NCBI RefSeq assembly: GCF_033343995.1
Contig: NZ_CP137573.1
Location: 3,381,001-3,445,000, forward strand
Length of the DNA stretch: 64,000 bases
Origin: Streptomyces sp. HUAS YS2
GTDB lineage: Bacteria; Actinomycetota; Actinomycetes; Streptomycetales; Streptomycetaceae
Direction of reading: 5' to 3'
The position numbers and the translations under genes were made by a program. Below the pieces are notes generated by a model that had not been told where the DNA came from, ran no database searches, and saw only the letters and a program-made list of their open reading frames with translations. Shown piece after piece: positions 9,426 to 17,577 of this stretch. Within the stretch, counting starts at the first letter, position 1. Every line of letters begins with the position of its first letter.

Positions 9426-10058
9426 ATGAAGCTCACAGTCTTCGGCGCGACCGGCGGCATCGGCCGCGAGATCGTCGGCCAGGCCCTCGCGGCCGGCCAT
9501 CACGTGACGGCGGTCGTACGGGACCCCGCGCGGTTCACCGTCACCGGCGAGAACCTGGAGGTCTTCCGCGCGGACCTCACCGACCCGGAGGCGCTGCGCC
9601 CCGCCGTGGCCGGCCGGGACGCGGTCCTGTCGGGTCTGGGCGCCCGCAGCCGCGCGGACGCCGGCGTCGCCGCACGGCTCACCCGCGTCGTGCTCGCCGC
9701 GATGGAGGCGGAGGGGACGCGGCGGCTGGTCGTGGTCAGCGCGGCCCCGCTCGCCACCACTCCCCCGGACGAGCCGCTGCTCGACAAGGTCGTCGTCTCG
9801 GTGGTCCGGGCCGCCCTGAAGGACGTCTACGCGGACCTGCGGGTCATGGAGGCGGAGCTGGAGCGCAGCGCGACCGACTGGACGTCGGTCCGGCCGCCCA
9901 AGCTCGGCGACAGGCCGCTGACGGGGACGTACCGGAAGGTCGTCGGCGCGAACCCGCGCTCGGGCCGGAACATCGGCCGGGCGGACGTGGCGCACGCGAT
10001 GCTCGCGATGGTGTCCGACCCGGCCACGGTGAAGCAGCCGGTGGGCGTGGCGTACTGA
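9426..10058 (+). CDS. NAD(P)-binding oxidoreductase (SDR/NmrA type)
   Basis: The 210-residue protein starts with a Rossmann fold glycine motif (MKLTVFGATGGIGREIV) and continues as an atypical short-chain dehydrogenase: ADLTDPEALRPAVAGRDAV, then RRLVVVSAAPL and DWTSVRPPKLGD. Such proteins bind NAD(P)H and act as flavin reductases or redox sensors; the substrate is not predictable. AAGGAGG lies seven bases before ATG 9426. Divergence from a TetR gene with a shared palindrome suggests ligand-induced expression. Confidence 0.85.
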   Translation: MKLTVFGATGGIGREIVGQALAAGHHVTAVVRDPARFTVTGENLEVFRADLTDPEALRPAVAGRDAVLSGLGARSRADAGVAARLTRVVLAAMEAEGTRRLVVVSAAPLATTPPDEPLLDKVVVSVVRAALKDVYADLRVMEAELERSATDWTSVRPPKLGDRPLTGTYRKVVGANPRSGRNIGRADVAHAMLAMVSDPATVKQPVGVAY

Positions 10059-10084
10059 GGTGGTGAGGCCCTGGAGCTCGGCGC

Positions 10085-11146
10085 TCAGAGCTCGACGCCG
10101 ACCGTCACCGGCTCGTTGACCAGCGTGACCCCGAAGGCGTCCCGCACCCCGGCGACCACCTCGCGGGCGAGCGCCAGCAGGTCCTCGGTGGTGGCCTCGC
10201 CGCGGTTGGTGAGGGCGAGGGTGTGCTTGGTGGAGATGCGGGCGGGGCCGGAGCCGTACCCCTTGGTGAAGCCGGCCTTGTCGATCAGCCAGGCGGCGGA
10301 GGTCTTGATCCGCTCGCCGTCCTCGCCGGCGGGGAAGGCGGGCGGGGCGACCTCGGGGCCGAGCCGGTCGTGCACCCGGCCGAGGAAGTCCTCGTACTGC
10401 TCCCGGGCGAGGATCGGGTTGGTGAAGAACGAGCCGGCCGACCAGGTGTCGTGATCCGCCGGGTCCAGGACCATTCCCTTGCCCGCGCGCAGCTTCAGGA
10501 CCGTCTCACGGGCCGTCGTCAGCGCCACCCGGTCGCCGGCCTCGACGCCGAGCACACGGGCGGTCTCCGGGTACTTGACCGGCGCGGAGAGCCCGCCGGC
10601 GTCCTCCAGCGCGAAGCGGACCCGGAGCACCACATAACGGTCCGGGTGCTCCTTGAAGCGGCTGTGCCGGTACGAGAAGGCGCACTCGGCGTTGGTGAGC
10701 GTGACCGTCTCCCCCGCCCGGCGGTCGTACGCGACGACCTCGGTGATGGTGGCGGAGACCTCCTGGCCGTACGCCCCCACGTTCTGGATCGGGGTGGCGC
10801 CCGCGGAGCCGGGGATGCCGGCGAGGCACTCGATGCCCGCGAGCCCGGCCTCGACGCTGCGCGCGACCGCGTCCGTCCAGACCTCGCCGGCCGCCAGCTC
10901 CAGGCGCGTGCCGTCCAGGGCGAAGCCCTCGGTGGCGATGCGCAGGGCGGTCCCGTCGAAGCCCTTGTCGCCGATGACCAGGTTGGAGCCACCGCCGATG
11001 ATCAGCAGCGGAGTGCCGGTCTCGTCGGCCTCGCGGACCGCGGCGACGACCTCGTCGTCGGTGGTCGCCGTGACGAGCCGCCGGGCGGGGCCGCCGAGCC
11101 GGAAGGTGGTCAGGGGGGCGAGGGGAGCGTCGTGGAGTTCCTGCAC
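10085..11146 (-). CDS. murB: UDP-N-acetylenolpyruvoylglucosamine reductase MurB
   Basis: MurB uses FAD and NADPH to make UDP-N-acetylmuramic acid, the second committed step of peptidoglycan synthesis. The 353-residue protein shows the FAD-binding signature IIGGGSNLVIGDKG, the loop GIPGSAGATPIQNVGAYGQE, the conserved SYRHSRFK, the catalytic serine segment AGSFFTNPI and a C-terminal VNEPVTVG with the conserved Glu. The family N terminus VQELHDAPLAPLTTFRLGG begins at GTG 11146; the ribosome-binding site is weak and a perfect palindrome ends 12 bases upstream (11159-11188). A longer reading to 11230 would translate that palindrome and is unlikely. Confidence 0.95.
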   Translation of the reverse strand: MQELHDAPLAPLTTFRLGGPARRLVTATTDDEVVAAVREADETGTPLLIIGGGSNLVIGDKGFDGTALRIATEGFALDGTRLELAAGEVWTDAVARSVEAGLAGIECLAGIPGSAGATPIQNVGAYGQEVSATITEVVAYDRRAGETVTLTNAECAFSYRHSRFKEHPDRYVVLRVRFALEDAGGLSAPVKYPETARVLGVEAGDRVALTTARETVLKLRAGKGMVLDPADHDTWSAGSFFTNPILAREQYEDFLGRVHDRLGPEVAPPAFPAGEDGERIKTSAAWLIDKAGFTKGYGSGPARISTKHTLALTNRGEATTEDLLALAREVVAGVRDAFGVTLVNEPVTVGVEL

Positions 11147-11158
11147 GGGCTCAAGAGT

Positions 11159-11188
11159 ACGGGCCCCTCCCGCGCGGGAGGGGCCCGT
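11159..11188 (-). terminator. Perfect 30-base palindrome between maoC and murB
   Basis: Fifteen-base arms starting ACGGGCCCCTCCCGC pair with no loop. It ends 12 bases before the murB start. It would stop or pause transcription from the dehydratase genes, but there is no U-run, and a murB transcript starting upstream would have to pass it. Confidence 0.55.
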
Positions 11189-11202
11189 GACGTCTCGGTG
11201 CC

Positions 11203-11270
11203 GGGCGAGCTTGACCACAGCCCGGCTCATGCCGCTGTCAGGCGAGCTTGACCACGGCCCGGCTCATGCC
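11203..11270. repeat. Direct repeat of the end of the MaoC gene
   Basis: GGCGAGCTTGACCAC followed by GCCCGGCTCATGCC occurs at about 11204-11233 and again at 11241-11270 with one difference. The right copy encodes the last residues of the MaoC-like protein (GMSRAVVKLA); the left copy lies just after its stop, as though the last 30 bases of the gene had been duplicated. Confidence 0.8.
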
Positions 11271-11666
11271 CAGGACCTTCTGGCCGGCCGACATCGCGGT
11301 CAGGTCCACCCGGACCTGCCCGTCGTCCAGCTTCGCCGCGACCTTCGCGCTGACCTCGATGAGCGCGCCGGTGTCGTCGTTCGGCACGACGACCGGCTTG
11401 GTGAAGCGGACGCCGTACTCGACGACCGCGCCCGGGTCGCCGACCCAGTCGGTCACCACGCGGATCGCCTCGGCCATGGTGAACATGCCGTGCGCGATGA
11501 CGTCCGGCAGGCCGACCTCGACCGCGAACTTCTCGTTCCAGTGGATCGGGTTGAAGTCCCCCGAGGCGCCGGCGTACTGCACCAGTGTGGCGCGGGTCAC
11601 CGGGAAGGACTGCGCCGGCAGCTCCGTGCCGACCTCGACCTCGTCGTAAGCGATCTTCGCCGCCAT
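11238..11666 (-). CDS. MaoC-like dehydratase, HadB type
   Basis: This 142-residue hot-dog-fold protein has the hydratase-2 motif YAGASGDFNPIHWNEKFA with the catalytic Asp and His, followed by GLPDVIAHGMFTMA. Its close relative in mycobacteria is HadB, the catalytic subunit of the (3R)-hydroxyacyl-ACP dehydratase of FAS-II. It follows the HadA-like gene by two bases, so the two should be co-translated and form a heterodimer. The acyl substrate in this organism is not known. The ATG at 11666 is the conserved start. Confidence 0.85.
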   Translation of the reverse strand: MAAKIAYDEVEVGTELPAQSFPVTRATLVQYAGASGDFNPIHWNEKFAVEVGLPDVIAHGMFTMAEAIRVVTDWVGDPGAVVEYGVRFTKPVVVPNDDTGALIEVSAKVAAKLDDGQVRVDLTAMSAGQKVLGMSRAVVKLA

Positions 11667-11668
11667 GG

Positions 11669-12121
11669 TCAGCCCTCCTCGGCCGCGCGCGCCACGAGCT
11701 TGATCCACGTGGTCACGACGTGCTCGCCGCTCTCGTCGTGGACCTCGCCGCGGATGTCCAGGATGTCGTTGCCCGCGAGGGACTTGATGGCCTCGATGGT
11801 CGAGGTGACCGCGAGCCGGTCGCCGGCCCGGACCGGGCGCTTGTAGGCGAACTTCTGGTCGCCGTGCACCACGCGGCTGTAGTCGAGCCCGAGCTGCGGG
11901 TCCTGGACGATCTGTCCGGCGGCCTTGAATGTGATCGCGAACACAAAGGTCGGCGGGGCGATCACATCGGGGTGACCGAGTTCTTTCGCGGCTTCCTGAT
12001 CGGTGTACGCGGGATTCGCGTCACCGATCGCCTCGGCGAACTCGCGGATCTTTTCCCGGCCGACCTCGTACGGCGCGGTGGGCGGATAGGTCCGCCCCAC
12101 GAAGGACTGGTCGAGCGCCAT
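11669..12121 (-). CDS. MaoC N-terminal-type dehydratase subunit, HadA type
   Basis: The 150-residue protein is a single hot-dog domain (MALDQSFVGRTYPPTAPYEVGREKIREFAEAIGD, then HPDVIAPPTFVFAITF) of the family that supplies the substrate-binding half of HadAB-type dehydratases. It lacks the complete catalytic hydratase motif, which is present in the next gene. It is second in the run rpmG-hadA-hadB, the same order as in mycobacteria. GGAGGGAA precedes the ATG at 12121. Confidence 0.85.
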   Translation of the reverse strand: MALDQSFVGRTYPPTAPYEVGREKIREFAEAIGDANPAYTDQEAAKELGHPDVIAPPTFVFAITFKAAGQIVQDPQLGLDYSRVVHGDQKFAYKRPVRAGDRLAVTSTIEAIKSLAGNDILDIRGEVHDESGEHVVTTWIKLVARAAEEG

Positions 12122-12174
12122 GGACTCGTTCCCTCCTGGACTGCTGCTACTGGACGTGTTGTCGACACAAACGC

Positions 12175-12209
12175 CACGAGGCCGCCCCCGAAGTGGGGAC
12201 GGCCTCGTG
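12175..12209 (-). terminator. Hairpin after rpmG
   Basis: CACGAGGCCG(C)CCC pairs with GGGGACGGCCTCGTG around CGAAGT, 11 bases after the rpmG stop and before the HadA-like gene. Confidence 0.7.
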
Positions 12210-12220
12210 AACGAGCCTGA

Positions 12221-12385
12221 TTAGCGCGTCTCGCGGTGCGCAGTGTGCGCGTTGCAGCGCGGGCAGTGCTTCTTCATCTCAAGACGGTCCGGGTTGTTGC
12301 GCCGGTTCTTCTTGGTGATGTAGTTCCGCTCCTTGCACTCCACGCAGGCCAGCGTGATCTTCGGGCGGACGTCGGTGGCAGCCAC
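12221..12385 (-). CDS. rpmG: 50S ribosomal protein L33, zinc-binding form
   Basis: L33 is a small protein near the ribosomal E site. The 54-residue product has two CxxC pairs (CVEC and CPRC), the zinc-ribbon version; streptomycetes usually also carry a zinc-free copy controlled by Zur elsewhere. The GTG at 12385 has AAGGAGC eight bases upstream; a longer reading to 12457 is not conserved. It lies between tRNA-Met and the HadAB-like genes. Confidence 0.96.
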   Translation of the reverse strand: MAATDVRPKITLACVECKERNYITKKNRRNNPDRLEMKKHCPRCNAHTAHRETR

Positions 12386-12473
12386 GTGAGTGCTCCTTGA
12401 CGGACGGATGGACGGATGAACGCAAAAAAGAGTAGCCGATCGAAGGACCGACCCCACAATCGGCTACCGTGTG

Positions 12474-12546
12474 TAGCGGTGACCGGACTTGAACCGGTGA
12501 CACAGCGATTATGAGCCGCTTGCTCTACCGACTGAGCTACACCGCT
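12474..12546 (-). tRNA. tRNA-Met (anticodon CAT), elongator type
   Basis: A 73-base cloverleaf reads on the minus strand with acceptor AGCGGTG/CACCGCT, D-arm GCTC..GAGC, an anticodon loop containing CAT, and T-arm ACCGG-TTCAAGT-CCGGT. The paired A-T at the end of the acceptor stem argues for the elongator rather than the initiator. Confidence 0.94.
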
Positions 12547-12590
12547 TTGATGATCGGGTTCCCGTCCGAAGACGGGTTCCCTTCCACCAG

Positions 12591-12663
12591 AGCCCCAATA
12601 CGGAATCGAACCGTAGACCTTCTCCTTACCATGGAGACGCTCTACCGACTGAGCTATTGGGGC
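12591..12663 (-). tRNA. tRNA-Thr (anticodon GGT)
   Basis: A 73-base cloverleaf reads on the minus strand with acceptor GCCCCAA/TTGGGGC, anticodon arm TCTCC-ATGGTAA-GGAGA giving anticodon GGT, and T-arm TACGG-TTCGATT-CCGTA. It is 44 bases from tRNA-Met and probably co-transcribed with it. Confidence 0.96.
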
Positions 12664-12892
12664 GAGCGATGAAGACATTACACGGTCGGCCGCCGTTCCC
12701 CCAAATCCGTTTCCCCGCCCCACCCCGACGGCCCTCCGGGGCTCCCTGCCGGGCTCTCTCACAGGTGCCCCGTAGGCCACTCGTGGACTCGTCGGTACGA
12801 CTATTGCGCTCCTCCTCCAAGTGCGGCCGGGCCGCCTCTAGGCTCGGGCCCACGCTGCGTGATCTTGATCTTGAGGAGCCCCGAGGAGCCCC

Positions 12893-14167
12893 ATGTCAGC
12901 CGACAGCAAGCAGCCCCAGCCACCGCCGTCCGACGACTGGGGGGCCGCCACCGCCGACGCCACCTCGCTGCTCCTGTCCGGCGCCCGGCTCACGGACGGG
13001 CGGACCGTCGACGTACGGCTGGGCGGCGGCCGGATCGAGGCCGTCGGCACGGCGGGCAGCCTCACCGCCACCGGCTCCCGCGTCGACCTCGCCGGCTACC
13101 TGCTGCTGCCCGCCCCCGCCGAGCCGCACGCGCACGCCGACACCGCGCTCAGCGCCGACGTCCCGGGACCGGTCTCGTACGCCGCCGACGAGGTGCAGCG
13201 CCGGGCCACCGAGGCGGCGCTGCTCCAGCTCGGGCACGGGGCGACCGCGCTGCGCGCCCAGGTGCGGATCGGGGACGTGCACGGGCTCGGCCCGCTGGAA
13301 GCGGTGCTCCAGGCACGGCGCTCGCTGCGCGGCCTCGCGGACCTCACGACGGTGGCGGTGCCACGGCTGCTGACCGGGGTCGCGGGCGCGGACGGCCTGG
13401 CGATGCTGCGGGACGCGGTGAAGATGGGCGCCGGCGTGGTGGGCGGTTGCCCGGACCTGGATCCCGACCCGACGGGGTACGTGGAGGCGGTCCTGGAGGT
13501 CGCCGCCGAGCACGGCTGCCCGGTGGACCTGCACACGGACGGCGACGACCCGGCCCGGCTCGCCCGGCTCGCCGCGATGGCGGGCGGGCTGCGGGCCGGC
13601 GTCACGATCGGCCCGTGCGCCGGGCTCGGCCGGCTGCCGGCCGACGTGGCGCGGCGGACGGCGGACCGGCTGGCGGCGGCCGGGGTGACGGTGGTGACGC
13701 TGCCGCAGGGCGCCTGCGCGGGCGCGGAGGCGCGCGGCGCGGCGCCCGCGCGGCTGCTGCGCGCGGCGGGCGTACGGCTCGCGGCGGGCAGCGGGGCGCT
13801 GCGGGACGTGTCTAACCCGGTGGGGCGCGGCGACCCGCTGGAGGCGGCGTACCTGCTGGCCTCGCAGGGCGGGCTGGGGCCGCAGGACGCGTACGGGGCG
13901 GTGAGTTCGGCCGCCCGGGCGGCGATGGGGCTGCCGGAGGTGCGGGTGGAGGCCGGCTTTCCCGCGGAGCTGCTGGCGGTACGCGGCGACCGTCTGGAGG
14001 GCGTCCTCTCGCTCGCCTACAGCCGGATCGTGATCCACCGCGGCCGGGTGGTGGCCCGTACCAGCGCGGTCCGCGAGTACTGCGACTCGGCGGCGGCGCT
14101 GGACCTGCCGCGCCAGACCCGGCCGGACACGGGAAGCCCTCCGGGCGGCGGCGACGTACGGTCGTGA
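12893..14167 (+). CDS. Amidohydrolase-fold protein related to cytosine deaminase, active site incomplete
   Basis: The 424-residue protein has the amidohydrolase architecture: a short beta-sandwich N terminus (LLLSGARLTDGRTVDVRLGG), a metal-binding EPHAHAD (HxH) near residue 81, PVDLHTDGDDPARL in the middle, and the family-typical NPVGRGDPLEAAYLL. Compared with cytosine deaminase, the Glu after the third His is Gly, the SH of the fourth metal site is GP (TIGPCAGLG), and the catalytic Asp is replaced in AAGSGALRDV. It may therefore bind a ligand without hydrolysing it. GAGGAGC precedes ATG 12893. The next gene overlaps by 4 bp. Confidence 0.75.
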   Translation: MSADSKQPQPPPSDDWGAATADATSLLLSGARLTDGRTVDVRLGGGRIEAVGTAGSLTATGSRVDLAGYLLLPAPAEPHAHADTALSADVPGPVSYAADEVQRRATEAALLQLGHGATALRAQVRIGDVHGLGPLEAVLQARRSLRGLADLTTVAVPRLLTGVAGADGLAMLRDAVKMGAGVVGGCPDLDPDPTGYVEAVLEVAAEHGCPVDLHTDGDDPARLARLAAMAGGLRAGVTIGPCAGLGRLPADVARRTADRLAAAGVTVVTLPQGACAGAEARGAAPARLLRAAGVRLAAGSGALRDVSNPVGRGDPLEAAYLLASQGGLGPQDAYGAVSSAARAAMGLPEVRVEAGFPAELLAVRGDRLEGVLSLAYSRIVIHRGRVVARTSAVREYCDSAAALDLPRQTRPDTGSPPGGGDVRS

Positions 14168-14826
14168 GTATGCGCATTGTCATCGCAGGAGGACACGGTC
14201 GGATCGCGCTGCGCCTGGAGCGGTTGCTCTCGGCGGGCGGACACGAGGTCGCGGGCATCATCCGCAAGCCGGAACAGGCGGACGACCTGCGCGCGGCGGG
14301 CGCCGAACCCGTCGTCCTGGACCTGGAGTCGGCGTCGGTGGAGATGGTCGCGGCGGCCCTGCAGGGCGCCGACGCGGCGGTCTTCGCGGCCGGCGCGGGC
14401 CCGGGCAGCGGCGCGGCCCGGAAGGACACGGTGGACCGGGGCGCCGCGGTTCTGTTCGCGGACGCGGCGGAACGCGCGGGTGTGCGGCGGTACGTCGTCG
14501 TCTCGTCCATGGGCGCGGACCCGGACCGCCCGGGCGACGACGTCTTCGACGCCTACCAGCGGGCGAAGGGCGCGGCCGACGCGTACGTCCGCTCCCGCGA
14601 GGACCTCGACTGGACGATCCTCCGCCCCGGCCTCCTCACGGACGACGCCGGCACCGGCCTGGTCCGCCTGGAGGCCCACACCGGCCGCGGCCCGGTCCCC
14701 CGCGACGACGTCGCCGCCGTCCTCGCCGAACTCGTCGACACCCCCGCCACCGCTGGCCTCACCCTCGAACTCGTCTCGGGCTCGGTCCCGGTGGCGGTGG
14801 CGGTGCGGGACGTGGCGGGGAACTGA
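14164..14826 (+). CDS. NAD(P)H-binding oxidoreductase (atypical SDR)
   Basis: The 220-residue protein opens with a Rossmann glycine motif (MRIVIAGGHGRIALRLERLL) and has the atypical SDR pattern VRRYVVVSSMGAD followed by YQRAKGAADAYVRSREDLDWTILRPG. Such proteins bind NAD(P)H and often rearrange sugars or sense redox state; no substrate can be assigned. The GTG at 14164 overlaps the upstream stop by 4 bp (GTGA), suggesting translational coupling; the ATG at 14170 is an alternative two codons later. It is convergent with the secreted protein gene at 14851. Confidence 0.85.
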   Translation: MSMRIVIAGGHGRIALRLERLLSAGGHEVAGIIRKPEQADDLRAAGAEPVVLDLESASVEMVAAALQGADAAVFAAGAGPGSGAARKDTVDRGAAVLFADAAERAGVRRYVVVSSMGADPDRPGDDVFDAYQRAKGAADAYVRSREDLDWTILRPGLLTDDAGTGLVRLEAHTGRGPVPRDDVAAVLAELVDTPATAGLTLELVSGSVPVAVAVRDVAGN

Positions 14827-14850
14827 GCACACCTCAGGAACGCGTCCGCG

Positions 14851-17091
14851 TCAGAAGAGTTGGGTGAACTCTCCGGGGGCGACGGTGAGCGCGTAGTACG
14901 TCGCGCGACCGGGCTTGAAGGGCGCGTTCGCGTCGCCGGTGGACTCGTAGACGAACATGCGGCCGTCCGGCTTGTACGCGAAGACCTCGGGGCGCCGGTC
15001 GTGGTTGGCGTCGCCGACGGCGAGCACATGGGCGAACGCGTTCCAGCCGCTGCCGACCCTGATGCGGGTGGCGAAGGTGCCGTTCCCGTTGCCGGGGTAG
15101 AGCCAGAGGACACCGGATGCGTCGCGGGCGACGAGATCGCCCGCGGCGCCGCCGGCGATGTTCCCGGTCGCGACGATCTTGTTGTAGATCCCCCAACCAC
15201 CGTTCCCGGCCTTCACCCGGGGCGCGAAGGGAGCGGTGGCGCTGCCGGTCCCCTTGTAGAGCCACAGGACGCCGGCGGCGTCCGTGGCCAGCAGGTCGGT
15301 CCTGCCGTCGCCGGTGAGATCGCTGCCGGCGGTGATCTTGTTGTAGATCTGCCAGCCCGCGCCGACCTTCTTCCGGAGCTCGAACGGCCGCTCCAACTTG
15401 CCGGTCCCCTCGTAGAGCCAGAGGACGCCGCTCCGGTCCCGCGCCACGACATCGGCCTGTGCGGTGCCACCGACGTTTCCGGGTGCGACCAGGCGGTCGT
15501 AGATCTGCCAGCCGGTACCGATCCCGGAACGGCCGATCAAGGAGGTCGAGCCGTTCTCGGTGGTGGAGGAGTCGTAGCGGGTCAGCCGCCCCGCGGAGTC
15601 GACGCCCAGGGCGTCGGGTGAGCCGTTGTCGCTGAAGTCGTGAGGCTTGGGTGTGCGGAGCACCCTGAACGACCCGGTCCGCTCCGCCGCCGGGCCGACG
15701 CCGTTCATCGGAACGGCTCTGAGCCGCCAGGTGTAGTCACCGTTGTAGGCGGTGAGGAACGAGCCCACCTCGCCCTGCTGCCGGTCCAGACGCCCGTCCC
15801 AGCTGCCCTTGACCGTGACGGGACCCTCCGCCCCTGGCCTCTCCGGAAGCCGGACGAGAAGGTGCCGCCGCTGTGACGCGACATGCGTGAACTCGATCTC
15901 CAGACGTACGTTGCTCCGGCTGAACGTCGCCTCCACGGGCACGAGAGGCGTCTTGTCCAGGTCGATCACGCCGCTTGGTGCGACGTACCCGAGCAGGTTG
16001 ACCGCGGTCGGCACCCCGGTGCTCGCGACGAGCGTGGTGACGGGCGCGCCGTCGGCCCCCAGTTCGATCCGGTACAAGCCCTCGCCGTGCTCGACGCTTC
16101 CGCCTTCCGCCACCAGGGCTCCGTCGGGCGTGGGGCCGATGCTCTCGGAGTGGTCCAGCAGCTCGAGGGTCGCGCCGGTCTTCATGTTGCGCGCGGTGAG
16201 CGCGAACAGGGGGTGCGGCGTGGTGGCGGTCTCGGCTCCCTTGCCCGAGTACAGCACCCAGTCACCCAGGAGATCCACGTGGAGCTGAACCCCGCCGCCC
16301 CCCACGAAGGTGCGCTCGACCTCTCCGGAGCCGCGGGAAGCGGTCGACACTCCCGCCCCCGTGACGCTGTCGAGGTCGCCCCAGGCGATGTGGGTCGCGG
16401 AAGCGGCGACGTCCGTCACCCCTCTGGACGTGTACGCGGGTGCACGGGTCTCGACGACGGCCGCCGAGGCCAGATCGACCAGGGCGACGCGCGGCTCGGG
16501 GTACACGTCGTAGCGGAGAAGGGCGGTCCCCGGAGGTGAGTCGACGTCCACGCTCAGGCTCGAGGCATTCGAGGGCAGACCGGTCACCGTCCGGTCGAAC
16601 AGCGTGCCGTTCCTCCGGGAGACCAGGTGCAGCTCGGTACCGCCCGCCGGGTTGGCAGCGCTCATGAGGAGCGTGGAGCCGAGGGGCCGGAGCAACCTGT
16701 AACCGCTGTTCAGCGCGTCACGCGGGATGCGGACCGGCGCGCTGCTTCCTGTCATGTCGCGCAGGACGTAGGCGTCGCTCTCGACCAGGAGGACGGTGTC
16801 GGTGCCAGAGCCGTACACCTGGCCCGGCAGCTCCGTCACGGCACCGTCCGCGAGACGTGTCCAGCGGTAGTGGTACGTCTCCGTCGCGTCCTTGGTCGCG
16901 GTGAGGACGCCGGACGACCCGATGCCCATCAACGAGGAGCCCACCGGAACGAAGGCAGCGCTCTGCCCCTCCCCCGCGGCAACCGGTGCAGCGACGGCAA
17001 CAGGGGCGGCGAGGCCGCCGGCCCCGACGGTGAGCGCGAGAGCGACAGCGACCGAAGCCGCGAGGTGCCGTCGGGTGGTGCGTGACGTCAA
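14851..17091 (-). CDS. Secreted FG-GAP/VCBS repeat protein
   Basis: The 746-residue protein has a signal peptide (TSRTTRRHLAASVAVALAL, then GGLAAPVAVAAP), a central beta-rich region (roughly residues 60-500), and at least five C-terminal repeats, for example DLTGDGRTDLLATDAAGVLW, ARDRSGVLWLYEGTG and FAYKPDGRMFVYESTG, which form a beta-propeller with calcium-binding DxDGxxD-like loops. It is expected outside the cell, with adhesion or ligand binding as possible roles. The TTG start at 17091 (GGGGGAT upstream) places the signal peptide at the N terminus; a reading to 17220 would add about 43 residues without a signal. It ends the chromosomal stretch left of the mobile element. Confidence 0.8.
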   Translation of the reverse strand: MTSRTTRRHLAASVAVALALTVGAGGLAAPVAVAAPVAAGEGQSAAFVPVGSSLMGIGSSGVLTATKDATETYHYRWTRLADGAVTELPGQVYGSGTDTVLLVESDAYVLRDMTGSSAPVRIPRDALNSGYRLLRPLGSTLLMSAANPAGGTELHLVSRRNGTLFDRTVTGLPSNASSLSVDVDSPPGTALLRYDVYPEPRVALVDLASAAVVETRAPAYTSRGVTDVAASATHIAWGDLDSVTGAGVSTASRGSGEVERTFVGGGGVQLHVDLLGDWVLYSGKGAETATTPHPLFALTARNMKTGATLELLDHSESIGPTPDGALVAEGGSVEHGEGLYRIELGADGAPVTTLVASTGVPTAVNLLGYVAPSGVIDLDKTPLVPVEATFSRSNVRLEIEFTHVASQRRHLLVRLPERPGAEGPVTVKGSWDGRLDRQQGEVGSFLTAYNGDYTWRLRAVPMNGVGPAAERTGSFRVLRTPKPHDFSDNGSPDALGVDSAGRLTRYDSSTTENGSTSLIGRSGIGTGWQIYDRLVAPGNVGGTAQADVVARDRSGVLWLYEGTGKLERPFELRKKVGAGWQIYNKITAGSDLTGDGRTDLLATDAAGVLWLYKGTGSATAPFAPRVKAGNGGWGIYNKIVATGNIAGGAAGDLVARDASGVLWLYPGNGNGTFATRIRVGSGWNAFAHVLAVGDANHDRRPEVFAYKPDGRMFVYESTGDANAPFKPGRATYYALTVAPGEFTQLF

Positions 17092-17222
17092 GGAGATCCC
17101 CCATGGATCGAACGGCGTGGAACGGGTGCGCGCCGCCCGATGAGACCTTCGAAGGTGGGGGAGAGTTGTACGCACGAGAAGACGCGTTCGGCCGCCGGAC
17201 CAGCCATTCCTCGCCGGCATAC

Positions 17223-17323
17223 GCAGAACGGCCCCCGATCGCGTTTCCGCAGATCAGGGGCCGTTCCATCGCGTGGCGGCGCCAGGATTCGAACCTGGGT
17301 AGGCTAAGCCGACGGATTTACAG
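17223..17323. repeat. attL: left 101-bp att repeat
   Basis: This copy matches 33623-33723 at 100 of 101 positions (difference at 17236, C against T). It contains the 3' part of tRNA-Tyr from the anticodon region (GATTTACAG) to the discriminator base, plus a hairpin (AACGGCCCC..GATC / GATCAGGGGCCGTT). The tRNA 5' half is absent here. Confidence 0.92.
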
Positions 17324-17577
17324 ACTTCTGGCGCTGGCAATCTCCCGCTGCCCTGACCAGCGGCAACGCCCAGACGTAGCACTGGACTTGTACGCCTCGT
17401 CCACGCCCCGTCCTGATCTTGGAGCCGACGCTCGCCAGAGGCGACTCCTCGCCGCCGTTGAGCCTCTAGCGAGCGGCTTTCTGGAATCCCCTCCACCGGA
17501 TAGCCCTCGCTGCGAAACTGACTGCGCTCAGCCCAAGGCATCAAGATGTGGCGGTTTCAGCCGACTGGGGGAGAATT

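Noticed and set aside
11147..11230. MurB extension beginning MSRAVVKLARHRD
   Set aside because: It merely translates the duplicated end of the MaoC gene and the palindrome; MurB homology begins at VQELHDAPL.
17274..17323. A second tRNA-Tyr gene at the left end
   Set aside because: Only the 3' half is present; the 5' half including the D-arm and acceptor partner is missing.
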